From Globodera rostochiensis (lineage: Eukaryota > Nematoda > Chromadorea > Rhabditida > Heteroderidae), in the NCBI GenBank assembly GCA_018350325.1, contig JAEVLN010000014.1, positions 620,001 to 684,000 of the forward strand: a stretch of DNA of 64,000 bases. Reading direction: 5' to 3'. The position numbers were made by a program, and so were the translations under genes. Below, piece by piece: positions 48,001-58,160 of this stretch (position 1 is the first letter of the stretch; the number at the start of each line of letters is the position of its first letter). Under the pieces are notes generated by a model. The model had not been told where the DNA came from. It saw only the letters and a program-made list of their open reading frames with translations, and did no database searches.

Positions 48001-50877
48001 TTGTTCAACACGGCATTAATTTTGAGAATCCGTCTGGCATCTGGACCAGGGCATTTGAGCGGGGTGGGCTCGGGGCATTTTTGGACAAAAAAAAACACCT
48101 CAAACTTTGAATGCCACTAAATATAGGCCCATTCTTAGATTGGATTGATTCTTCCGGAAAACTGATTGATTTGAATTTGTCATTTGGCATCTCTTTTAAT
48201 TATATTTATAGTCTGTTTCCCCTTTTGTCACACTGTATAGGGAAAGACTTGGCATATGTTTTGCCAACATGGAGCTGCTTTCGACATCGACGACCACAGG
48301 CAGTACCAGCAACAACGGCACCCCTGTGGTTGATGATCTGCTGCTGTCCACGCCGAGCACCATTTTGCTTCGGTTCAGAAAAGCGTCCAACACTAATGGG
48401 TGGGTGGGTTGGGTTGGGTGGGGGAAAAAACGGACGGCACAGTTTTGAATGAATAAAATCTGGTGTGGGGGAACAGGGACCCCGCGGGGCATCGATAGGT
48501 TGTGAAACATTGGACGGGACGAATTTGTTGGGTGGGCCCATGAATGTGGGTGATTTTTGGGACATAAAACCCGGCTTGAACTTTGTCAAAATTGGACTAT
48601 TTTTTTGTGTGTGTTCAATTTTGAAATCTCGTTCTTTTTTGTTAGCCTAAAAAGTGTCAAAAATTGCAGCATTTTTTCCTATTCCTCTGGCACAACAACA
48701 ACAATGGCAAGACATTTGTTAGAGCCTGGCGCGGTGGTCACCGTGTCCACCGATAATGCTTATGCACTGTTGATTGGCACCATCGTTTCTGTGGACGGTT
48801 TGTCGATGGGTGTGAAGGGGCCACAGCACAACCCTGTTCCGGACATGTCCTTGGCACACACTGTCTTGGTACAAAATGGCCAAATGATTTGATTTTTGGG
48901 TGCGATTTGGGGACAACTCAAAAGGAATCGTTTTTTTGGACTAATTTCCCCATCAAAATGCTTAGCTTTTCGGGGTTGCCGCGGCCTCCCATGGCATAAA
49001 AATGTGCCAACATTGTATCCTCTTATTTAGTTTTTGATTGTTCCGTAACATTGCGCTCCGACAAGAACTTGCCGACAAACTTTGAGCAGGAGCATGAACA
49101 ACAGTTGTTGTACCATTTGGACAAGCATGACGGCTTCAGCTCGTTCGCCCTCCGTCTTGGGTCCATCGCTGCACTGCTCGCCAACGACGATGAACGGACG
49201 TAAAATTTCATTATAAATGTTAAAATGATGAAGCTGTTAATAATCAATTTAGTTTTGAATTTGAATAAGGCTTTGATCTCAAACATTTTATGCATTTTGT
49301 GGAATAAAATGCTTTTTTTGTACGAAACTTTTTTTTTAGTTTTTTGAATACGCGTAAAATTTGGCTATTCGTACATTAAATTTAGGAGGAGGTTACGCTC
49401 TGTTCTGACGCATGGCCACTCATCAATGTCATCGCCTTCATCAGCAAATTGTTTGTCGACTAAACCGGTAGCAACCGATGAAGATGAACAACAACAACAA
49501 CAACAACATGACGACGATGAACATCATGGTGAAGATGTTCAAATTGTTGATGCACCAGCAGCCGCCAAATTGGACAATGATGCCGACGGCACAATGGCGG
49601 CGGCTGCAACATTTTTGGGCGAAGATGATCCGATGAAAGAGCCGGTGAGGCGGGTGCTGAACACGCCGGACTTCGCCATCGCCATGGGCCATGACAGAAA
49701 GGGTGTGTGTGGGAATGCGAAATTGTTTATAAAAATGTTTTTTTCCGAAAATTTTAAGAAGTTTTTGCCTTCCTCGCTACGCTGAGCCGAACTCTGTTGC
49801 GCATGAACAGGTCCGTGCTGTTCTGTGCCAACAGCAACGCCGCTGTGGATGAACTGCTCCAACTTCTTGTCGCTGATCACGTATCACACTCATTATAGCA
49901 ACATCTTTTGTATTCTAAAACTCACAAATAATTTTGTTTTTTAATTTTTAATGCTTAGGTCCAACGACACTCACTCAGGACATTTGATTTTTTTTATGAA
50001 AAAATAATTTTTAAAAATTTGCAGTCTATCCCTGACGAGCAATTGCTCCGCATCGGCAGACGTCAAGCAGTTCGTCCGGGCATTGAACATTTGCTTCTGG
50101 ACACCAAAATGGCTGTGCCCGGCGGCGACCCGGCCAAATTGGACGCTGACGAAGTGGCCAAAGCGTTTTATTGTCGAACCAAACAGCTCGCGCATCAAAA
50201 GGCACGAAATCTTTACCCGCATTTTGCCAAATTAAAATTGGCACGTGGATTGAAAATTTTATTCTTTTTTTTAATTATTTTTTTTTCTACTATATTCCCC
50301 CTCATTCATTTTCAGCCCCTTTTTGTGGCATGCCCGTTGGCATCGGTGCCCTCAAGCGTTTTCCTTTCCGCCGCTTCCTTCGACTTTTGCCTTGTCGACG
50401 AGGCCTCCCAACTCGCGGACGCCGAACTGATCGCCCCGCTTCTGATCGCCGATCGTTTTGCTCTGTGCACGGCACACAAAAATGCGTCGACAAAGTTGGC
50501 TGTTGCTTTTAAAATTCATTTTGCGAATTCCCCTGCTTCAAAAAACGATAAATTATCACAAGAAATTTAAATGATTCATTTTAAGCTTTTCACTTTTGGG
50601 CCGACTTATCCAAATGACGTCATCAATAATATCCAAGCCCGCAGGGGCCACTACCAATGCCCGCCGGCGTCGTCTGATCACTTTGGGCGGCGGCGGCGCG
50701 CCAACTCGACAACCAATGCACCAAATTGACACGAGTTCAACGGCATTGTTCAATTTGCCAACCAAAAAAGCAGCGGCTGAAACGCCGCCGGGGTCCGTGC
50801 CGAAGAAGAAGGAGCAGCAGCAGCAAACCGTGAAGAGAAGGCGGACGATGACCCTGTTCGACTTCTGGAAGAAATAG
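45048..50877 (+). CDS. DNA2-like nuclease with degenerate, truncated helicase half (5' end not resolved)
   Basis: DNA2 is a nuclease-helicase that trims Okazaki flaps and resects breaks. The nuclease part is complete: LISGTAFAQSLYCARK with the first Fe-S cysteine, GRVAHELFQ, ENVWTPTLGMKGRIDVSF (catalytic Asp), MPLELKTGK (Glu, Lys), SSIEHHSQVLIYSL, and PRMCRLCPFSALC (the other three Fe-S cysteines). Exons include 45048-45245 (GC donor), 45352-45552, 45754-45910, 46012-46109, 46364-46499, 46604-46703, 46861-46979 and 47082-47356. The helicase part keeps SVLFCANSNAAVDELLQLL (motif Ia) and FDFCLVDEASQLADAELIAP (motif II). The P-loop region reads AIAMGHDRK with no GKT/S. After RFAL (50464) a 121-base intron leads in phase to a tail at 50586-50877 ending KRRRTMTLFDFWKK; motifs III-VI are absent. 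The tail end resembles a PCNA-binding box. Either a motor-less DNA2 or an early-stage pseudogene; the frame is otherwise open. Confidence 0.8.
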
Positions 50878-51556
50878 GGGGAGAACCAAAAGAGCAGACA
50901 GAGATTGGGGGGGGGGACTGACAATTATTATTTTTGCTTTTAATTGTCCGAAACCATTTTTTGACACCAATTTAATCCGTTGTCCCTTACACTTACTCAC
51001 TCAACACGCCTTACTTATTTGTGTTGTTCTCCTTTCACATTTAATCTCTCTATTCTTTATACTGCCTGCGCCTCCGCCCCCTTTTTGTCGCCAATACTGA
51101 CTGCTGGTTGAACTGTTTTTGCGGGATTCTTTCACTAATGACGCAATTAAAACGGTTTTCTGCCTTCACCATTTTTTAATGTGATGCCCAAATTGATAGG
51201 TCTCGGCTAATAGAATGTGTGATGTTGCGAAATTAAAAGTTATAAAATATTTTTTTGCCGGGCATAGCCGGAATAGACAAACTCGCGGAACTCAACAAAT
51301 CTGTTTCCGGCACATTTTACTGTAAGAGCTTAGCGGGACGTCCGGCGACGCCGCCGGAAACAATTTAAAATATTTGGCAAAAATGATTTAAATAAATATA
51401 GCTGACAATATGGAAATGCCCTCGACAAATCATAAGTGCCCGGACATTTCTACACCAAAATTATCGTTTATCGCATTTAAAATTGTGAAATATAAATACA
51501 GTACGGTAGCGTTCGCCTCCTTTGTTCCATTAATACTGTAATTGCCTGTGTGTTTT
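50878..51556. other. intergenic, convergent 3' ends
   Basis: T- and C-rich sequence after the DNA2-like stop, then AT-rich sequence. No coding signal. A poly-G run is at 50907-50915. Confidence 0.55.
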
Positions 51557-52650
51557 TCATCGCCTTCGGCGCCGTCCAAACACGCCCATGCCACCGTTGA
51601 CCATGTCAATGGTGCCGCCTCCGGCAATGCCGTTCACATTGTTGTTAATGTTGTTGAGCCCTGCGCCAACGATGGCACCGCCGAACTCGCCGCCGCCCGT
51701 TGACGGCATGCCAAAACTGTTAGCGGCGCCGCCGCCGTCCGAGCAGCAGGGGCCACAGTTGCAGTTGTTGCCGTTTGTGCCGAAATTGTTGTTGCCGCCG
51801 GCAGCGACGGCGCCGCCACCGCCGTTCTGCTGCGGTTGGCTGCTGGTGCCCATGAAGTTTGGGTTCATTACATTGACCGGAAAATTGCCTGAAGAAGAAA
51901 TGCGATTTTAAATTTTTGATCACTTTTCACAACCATCTTTTATGTGGATGATGATTAGTGATGATCACAATTTGTTACAGAATCAAATTCATAGATCACC
52001 CAACTCAATGACACAATTTTGATCAGGACGGATGATAAATTTAAATAGATTTTGGTAGCAACAAATTGCATTTGGGAGAAAAATGTTTATTTTGTCCATT
52101 AGTCCTGAGACTTTTCCAGGTCCCGGTTTTCTACCAAAAAATCCCGGTCTCGACTGACTCCAGAGGTCAAAGCACAAGATTTTTTGCTCTCGTTTCTCGA
52201 ATATTTTGTGCCATCTCAATTGCCATATCTATTGTATATACGGTAGCCCAAAACTACGGTACGAATCCTCCGGTATACACACACAAACCCTGGGGGCTGA
52301 ACGACTGGCGACTAATTTTAGCTTCAATTTTATTTTCTTATTGCATCAATTATCACACCTGCTGATTGGCCGGGCATTGGGAATTGCCCTCCGGCGCCGC
52401 CCGGCGGCGGTGGCGGGAATTGGCGCCCGAAGGCGCCCAACGCGCTCAGCGGACAGCCGAATGACGGCGCAAAAGGCTGCTGAAATGATGGCGCCTGCGG
52501 ACTTGCGCCCGGTTGCTGTGCGTTAAGCATTGCAATGGTTGCGCATCCCCCGGGGGCACCCAACAGTTGGCACAGCGTTTGGTTGGCACCAAAGAGTAGG
52601 GCGGCAAGCAATGCGCATTGAACGGATGGGAGGCGGATTTTGTGGCACAT
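51557..52650 (-). CDS. Gly/Asn-rich secreted protein, 2 exons
   Basis: Exon 1 is 52359-52650, exon 2 is 51557-51888, joined in phase (GCA G|GC). The N-terminus MCHKIRLPSVQCALLAALLF then GANQTLC is a good signal peptide. The mature part is Pro/Gln/Ala-rich with APGGC and SFGCP, then in exon 2 strongly Gly/Asn-rich with a NCNCGPCC cysteine knot and repeats of GGG and NNN. It ends GGMGVFGRRRRR. The family is unrecognised. The composition suggests an extracellular matrix, cuticle or eggshell protein, or an intrinsically disordered secreted protein. The terminal VFGRRRRR also resembles a dibasic cleavage and amidation site, but only once. GC content is much higher than in surrounding sequence, supporting coding. 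Confidence 0.75.
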
Positions 52651-53687
52651 TGCGCAAAAATTAGACTAAAAAATGCCAAAAAAAAGAAATCATTTGGCAC
52701 TTCCGTCCCTCGCGGGTACAATGCAAATGATGCGCTAATTATAATTTTTTGTTAGGGCGGCCGACTCGCCATTATTTTTGGGCCTACCCAAGCGGAGCCG
52801 GACGACGCAGTGCCGTTGAACCATAACTTTTGCCAACCGCGCTAATTGTGTATAATAATGTTCACTCGATTCGGTTGAGTTAAACAATTGTTATGGTCAA
52901 CGGCACTTACTACTCGTCCCGGCACTGAACTGAATTGTTGCGTGCCATACTCCCAAAAGAATCGCTTGAGCGCCCCGGCACTTCCGCGTTTAGAAAGACA
53001 CACACACAACTAGGGCCCGGAACAAGACGAGATTTCTCGAGAATTTCGACTCGAGATCTCGCTTGAAGCTCAAGTCCGGGCTCAACATACAACTCTGTTG
53101 ATCAATGGAGTGCGGGGCTTCCCACCGCCTCTAAAGGATTGGGTCAGCAACAGATCATCAAAAACGAAATGGATGGATTTTTGGGTGCGCTACCGAAAGC
53201 ATTCTGGGCCTATCCAGTCCCCGTCCACTACTCACAACCAATCCATCCAAATCGCTCCGATTTTGCATTAGTCCCTCCCCCTCGGGGGATGTGCAAAATG
53301 GTCGGCCCAAAATAAGCAGCCGAGTTGTGTTTTGTCTGTGCTCAGCAAACAGTGTCACGACCAAAGTGCGGAAGGAAGCAACAAGAAATCCAAACTGGAC
53401 ACGGTTCATCAACATCAAAATGTTCGTCAATTGGTCAACCACCCAAAAAATGTTTTTTTTTTCAAATTCCCCTTATTTAGGGCCCGCCGGCGGGGATGGA
53501 TGGATCCAGTTTTTTGCTGTACACACAAATTGGGATTTGAGGGGCTGGCCGATTCCCCGGAATGTCGGGGTCGGGGGGCGGGCACATCCCCGCATTATCA
53601 AAAATTTGTGAACAAATACTCGCGACCAAATTGCTGCGCGTCCACCAGTGAGTGGAGTCTAAATATTTAAAATGATTTTAATTTTAG
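52651..53687. other. upstream flank with a possible unassigned coding stretch
   Basis: 52651-53000 is the probable promoter region of the minus-strand gene. 53011-53084 is a short inverted-repeat element. 53090-53650 has GC-balanced sequence open in several frames (for example MDGFLGALPKAFWAYPVPVH on the plus strand) and a strong donor CCA|GTGAGTG at 53647, but no single consistent model emerges. Confidence 0.4.
53011..53084. mobile_element. short inverted-repeat element (GAGCCCGGA family)
   Basis: Starts TAGGGCCCGGAACAAGACGA and ends AAGCTCAAGTCCGGGCTCA. The interior carries CGAGAT/ATCTCG palindromes. Same family as 54817-54941 and 61573-61698. Confidence 0.6.
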
Positions 53688-54126
53688 TTGAAAAAAGTTG
53701 CGGTCGACGTAAATGCGGATGAAAAGAGGCCAATTGTTGGCGAACGGTCGTCCGGTGCCGATGGAACCGGCGGCGCCAAACTTTGGGCTCCACAAACGCC
53801 GCAAGGCAAAATTGGTGAAAATTAATTTAATTTTGTAAAAAAAGAATTGAATTTTTAAATAATGCCATTTTGTGCGTTTATTGGCATGGCATTTAAATGC
53901 CAAAATCACGGCATGTTTGCCACCCCCCCCCCCAAAATTTCGGGACAAAACCCCTTTAAATGCCAAAATGGAATTTGGCAATAGTTTCGTGCCATTTTTT
54001 ACCCAAATTAAATGATAAAAGTTTTTAAATTTTTCATTTTTATTCAAATTTCCATATTTTTATTTTTTTTTTGCAGTTGTTTTCGAGTGTGGCAGCAGCG
54101 GAACAGAAGAAACGAACAGTTCATGA
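53688..54126 (+). pseudogene. partial copy (exons 4-5) of the 143-aa membrane protein gene
   Basis: 53688-53814 is base-for-base the same as exon 4 of the gene at 58161-59644. 54077-54126 corresponds to exon 5 and keeps its reading (VVFECGSSG, stop after NSS) with silent or conservative changes. Exons 1-3, including the membrane span, are absent upstream. The match starts at the end of the preceding intron, about 53661. It could still act as a terminal exon of some other transcript, but no start was found. Confidence 0.75.
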
Positions 54127-54558
54127 ATTATTTGAGGCCGAAATATATTTTAATAAAAATGTAAAATTTAGACAAAAAATCTTTAAAATATTTTACATTT
54201 GCCCTTATTTGATGATCTGAGCTTCAGCAAAGTGCATCTATTGAATTCAGAAAGATTACGTGGATTTTAGTGAACAATTAATAAAAATATAATAAAAAAG
54301 TCGTCAGCAAATGTCGTCAACAGTCTGGATTGGTTGATCAAAATGATCATGGACACGTTTGCTTCGGAATTGGCAATATTTAAGGCCAATTTAAGGCCAA
54401 AAATGATTCAGAAAATTCCAAATTTATAAAATTCCTGATTTTTAAGCATATTTTCCCTAAATTCGGTCCCCCCCCCCCTTAAAACAGTTCTTAAAATTTC
54501 ATTAAAAAAATATTTAGACAAACGCCGTCAATTAAACCACGCAACAAATATCAAAAAA

Positions 54559-54750
54559 ATGAATTTTGCTATTCAATTTTTGATTTTTCTCGTAATTATT
54601 GCACTCGTCGCGCAAAGCGTTTGGGGCGGATGCTGTTTTTCGTCCGGTTCGTCCACATCGTCGTCCGGCGGGTCATACGGCAGATTCGCGGCGATGCGGC
54701 AGCAGAACGAAAGTCAGTCCGGACAGATTCTAATGGACAATGTTTTCTAA
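54559..54750 (+). CDS. small secreted peptide, copy 1, 63 aa, single exon
   Basis: Residues 1-23 (MNFAIQFLIFLVIIALV, then AQSVWG) form a strong signal peptide. The mature part is about 40 residues: GCCFSSGSSTSSSGGSYGRF, then a charged region, ending QSGQILMDNVF. The paralogue at 61306 shares the signal peptide and the last 11 residues, while the middle is very different. Two cysteines are present, so no cystine-rich fold. I do not recognise it. A secreted parasite peptide (effector-like, antimicrobial or signalling) is possible but unproven. A TATA-like and C-rich upstream region precedes it; the 3' flank is also shared with copy 2. Confidence 0.7.
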   Translation: MNFAIQFLIFLVIIALVAQSVWGGCCFSSGSSTSSSGGSYGRFAAMRQQNESQSGQILMDNVF

Positions 54751-54816
54751 GCGCAGTTTCAGAGACAGCAAAACTCGAACGGCGGGAGGGGAGGGGAGCG
54801 GGGGGGATCACTTAAC

Positions 54817-54941
54817 TAGAGCCGGAACGAGACGAGATCTCGCTTCGAGATAGATTTCTCGAGCATCTCGAAATGAACTACACGAGATTTTTCGAGAATC
54901 TCGTCTCGAGTTTCCGCTCGAAGCTCAAGCACCTGGCTCTA
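54817..54941. mobile_element. short inverted-repeat element (GAGCCCGGA family)
   Basis: Begins TAGAGCCGGAACGAGACGAG and ends CACCTGGCTCTA. The inner part is a nest of CGAGATCTCG-type palindromes. Located just 3' of small secreted peptide copy 1, in the same relative place as 61573-61698 after copy 2. Confidence 0.65.
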
Positions 54942-55507
54942 CTTTTAAGTAGGGTAGGACGGAATTATTTTAAATATAAATTCTATCTTATAAAATCTTT
55001 TTTTAATAAATACAATAAATTTTCTATGCTTAAAACAATTAATAATTCAATTCTACGGGGACGAAACCCCCCCCCCCCCGTCGGCACAAAACTAATTAAT
55101 GAACCGGGCCATAAGCCCAGATCAGACAAAACTTCGGGTAGGGGGGGGGGAACACTTTTAAGCTTCTGTGCCAGCAGATTTTTAAATTAAAAAGGCTATA
55201 GATTTTAATGTAAGCTCAACCAAAATCAGACAAACAAAAAATGCCATTCGAAATTGGGGTTTCCCCTTACATGAGTTTTTGGCCAATCATAAACAATCAT
55301 TTCAAAATGGGCAACAAATTCTATAAATCATTAAAAGATCTAAGCATTTCACAAATTGCTTCACAGCTGAGTATGCCAAAATTTGGCGGAATTTGGTCGA
55401 GTTGTCCAAAAAACAAAAAAATTTTACCGACACGATTTGCCTTTATATGGTGGAAGTTTTATTTTGCTACCGGTACGAATCCAACCCGTCCGGATCAGAC
55501 CCACAGT

Positions 55508-55660
55508 CTCTCTAAGCCTAAGCCTAAGCCTAAGCCCAAGGAGCCTAAGCCTCGAGCTAAGAGACGGGGTGGGAGCGATTTGAACAGCTCTGGGACTCGC
55601 CGGGGGCTGATTTTGTTTGAACATATTTATTTGTTGTCATCTTTGTTTTTATTAAGTAAA
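55508..55660. repeat. dispersed repeat with telomere-like core, copy 1
   Basis: CAGTCTCTCTAAGCCTAAGC, further GCCTAA units, then GAGCGATTTGAACAGCTCTG and GGACTCGCCGGGGG. Closely matched by 60590-60690. GCCTAA is the complement of the nematode telomere unit TTAGGC. Confidence 0.75.
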
Positions 55661-55823
55661 TGAAAAGGCCGCCAAAAAAGAAACGGAAGAGAAAGAGCAG
55701 AGGAAAAATGGCGGCGGCGACGACGGCGCTTCAACCAGCACATCGACGGCCACGAGGGCCACGACGGCCACGACCACGAGAAGCCGTGGAAGCCGTGGAA
55801 GCCGTGCCGGTGGTGGTCAGTAA
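55657..55823 (+). CDS. possible lysine/threonine-rich exon (incomplete model)
   Basis: After the acceptor TTATTAAG, a frame reads NEKAAKKETEEKEQRKN, then GGGDDGAS and a Ser/Thr/Arg-rich tail, ending at a stop at 55821-55823. High GC against an AT background supports coding. An overlapping frame (55660-55902, MKRPPKKKRKRK to FDSPP) is also open, so the frame is uncertain. Its entry phase would fit the donor of the exon-4-like sequence at 53814, parallel to the exon at 61763 in the second copy. Confidence 0.35.
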
Positions 55824-56154
55824 TCGACGGCAAAGTGAAGCGCCCGCCGCCCCCCGCAAGCGAATGGACGCGCTTTTTGGGCTCTTTGATTCTCCCCCAT
55901 AAATTTCTGTTATATTCACTCCCCAAATTTTGTTCTGCTGGTCCCCCCCCCCATTCTCCTCTAATCACTTTTAGTGATCAAAAAGTATTTGTAATTCTGT
56001 AATTTGGAGCTGTTTTTTAAATTATGGCAAATTTTGTTCTCCTGGTCGCCGCCCCCCCTCATTCTTCTCTAATCACTTTTAATGATCAAAAGTATTTGTA
56101 ATTCTGTAACTTGGAGCTGTTTTTTTTAAATTATGGAAATTTTTTAATTTTGGC

Positions 56155-56620
56155 CTCAAGACTCAGTCGGTGGTCGAAACTCAAGACTCAGTCGGTGGTC
56201 GAAACTCAAGACTCAGTCGGTGGTCGAAACTCAAGACTCAGTCGGTGGTCGAAGCTCAAGACTCAGTCGGTGGTCGAAACTCAAGACTCAGTCGGTGGTC
56301 GAAGCTCAAGACTCAGTCGGTGGTCGAAGCTCAAGACTCAGTCGGTGGTCGAAACTCAAGACTCAGTCGGTGGTCGAAACTCAAGACTCAGTCGGTGGTC
56401 GAAACTCAAGACTCAGTCGGTGGTCGAAGCTCAAGACTCAGTCGGTGGTCGAAACTCAAGACTCAGTCGGTGGTCGAAGCTCAAGACTCAGTCGGTGGTC
56501 GAAGCTCAAGACTCAGTCGGTGGTCGAAACTCAAGACTCAGTCGGTGGTCGAAACTCAAGACTCAGTCGGTGGTCGAAACTCAAGACTCAGTCGGTGGTC
56601 GAAGCTCAAGACTCAGTCGG
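56155..56620. repeat. 25-bp minisatellite with a 7-unit higher-order period
   Basis: Unit CAAGACTCAGTCGGTGGTCG plus AAACT or AAGCT, about 18-19 copies. The two variants (a = GAAAC, g = GAAGC) occur in the order aaagagg aaagagg aaag, a repeat of seven units (175 bp). The array has no stop in any forward frame, giving reading frames of 137-181 codons that are probably spurious. One of them continues into EALNDEEGLEKMTNFF before a stop. Confidence 0.95.
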
Positions 56621-58160
56621 AGGCGCTCAATGATGAAGAGGGTTTGGAAAAAATGACGAATTTCTTTTGAATGGTCCCATAAATTTTTTTTTGAGCGCGA
56701 TTTACCGCGCTGGTCCACCACCTGGTTTTTAAATTGATTAACAACTATTGAAAATTCAATCATTATTAATAAATAAGGTTTAAAAAATCAATTCGAAATT
56801 TCAAAATTGAAAATGTTCAAAAATTATTAATTAAAATATTTTTAAATTTCGTTTGGAAAATTTTTTTATTTGTAACTTTCAGCAAGTCCCAAAAAAACAG
56901 CTGTTTTTGTCCGTTCCGTTTCAAAAAGTGGCCAGCTGTTAGTCCGTCCGTCCCCTCGGGCGTCACTTGCCCCCACCGTCACAAACATTTTGATTGGCGC
57001 CTCGGGGCAACGAAAAATAGTGAAAAAAAGTGAAAATTCACTTTTGCTGAACGCCGCCGCACGCCCGCAGGGCCTTTTCCGATCACTTGTGATCAGAGTT
57101 GAGCTGACGAGCAAAACACAGCAGCATCTCTCGAGGGGCCAAATTGGATTAATTCCCTCCCCCCGAGGGATTTGGTCAAAATCCTTTTTTTTCAAAATTT
57201 AAACGTAAAATTTAAATTGTATGTCAATTTAAAAACATTAATTTATTCATTTTTGCTCTATCATTAGAATTCCAATCAAATTAATTAAGAAAAAGCTTTT
57301 GTTCGGCTATTGCACACGCTTTCTTTTGGCCACCCATAAAAATTTCATCCTGGAAATAATTGGAGCATTTTATTGGCACATTTCAAAGAAAAACAACAAA
57401 AAGGCGCGCCATTTAATTCCTGAGCCTTTTAAATTTTGGCATTTTAAAATATATTATAATAATTTTATTAAAAAATATATTAATATAATTTAAAAAGACA
57501 AATTCTTACAATTTTTTATCATAATTTAATTTTGTTTTTCTTTGCCTTTTATACTTTTTGTCCAAATTTTTGTTTAAAATTGTTTAAATTTTTTTTTGCG
57601 TAAAAGCCCTCCGGCGCAAATCGTTTTTTGAAACGTTCGTTTGCGATAAATAAGATGTCTCAACACATATGTATTATTATTATGTGGGTAAAAGTATCAA
57701 ATTTCTCGTCGAATGTGACGCAAGAAAATATTTTCATAAATTTTTTTGTAGCAAAAACTGAACGGACGGCATTCGGATCCGGTTACCCCCAATTTTTGAT
57801 CAGCCGGTCACCGGATTTCCGTCCGATCACATTTTCAAATATTAATAATATATTTTACAATTTTATTAATATCAAGTTTTTGGGTAAAATTAAAATGATT
57901 TAAATTTATTTTTTTAAATTATATAAATATTAAATGTTACGAACTTTTAAATTTTCTATTGAATTTGTATATTTATTTTATTTGAATTAGAATTAAAAAT
58001 GATTTGTTTACGCTATAAACATCACATCTTTTTTTATTGCATTAAAAGTTAGAGGGCAAAAAAAAACAGAATTTTATAGACTTTTTGTGATTATTAAAAT
58101 TTAAAAATTTTTCAGATATTTAACTATTTTTATTGTCAAATAATTTCAATCAATTAACTT

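Larger units (their letters stand above)
54751..58160. other. 3.4 kb region with repeats and one possible exon
   Basis: Contains the inverted-repeat element at 54817-54941, a telomere-like stretch at 55508-55560, a lysine-rich possible exon at 55657-55823 and the 25-bp minisatellite at 56155-56620. 57280-57900 has several open stretches of Phe/Asn/Ile-rich AT-biased sequence that I cannot join into a gene. Confidence 0.5.

Noticed and set aside
56111..56670. Frames of 137-181 codons with a 25-residue repeat
   Set aside because: The 25-bp unit lacks stops in all forward frames, so these are expected by-products. Only the short tail after the array was kept as a weak finding.
57281..57903. Possible upstream exons of the 143-aa membrane protein gene
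   Set aside because: Open stretches exist (for example after ATG 57655), but their phases do not lead to the ATG at 58161, which has its own upstream stop and acceptor.
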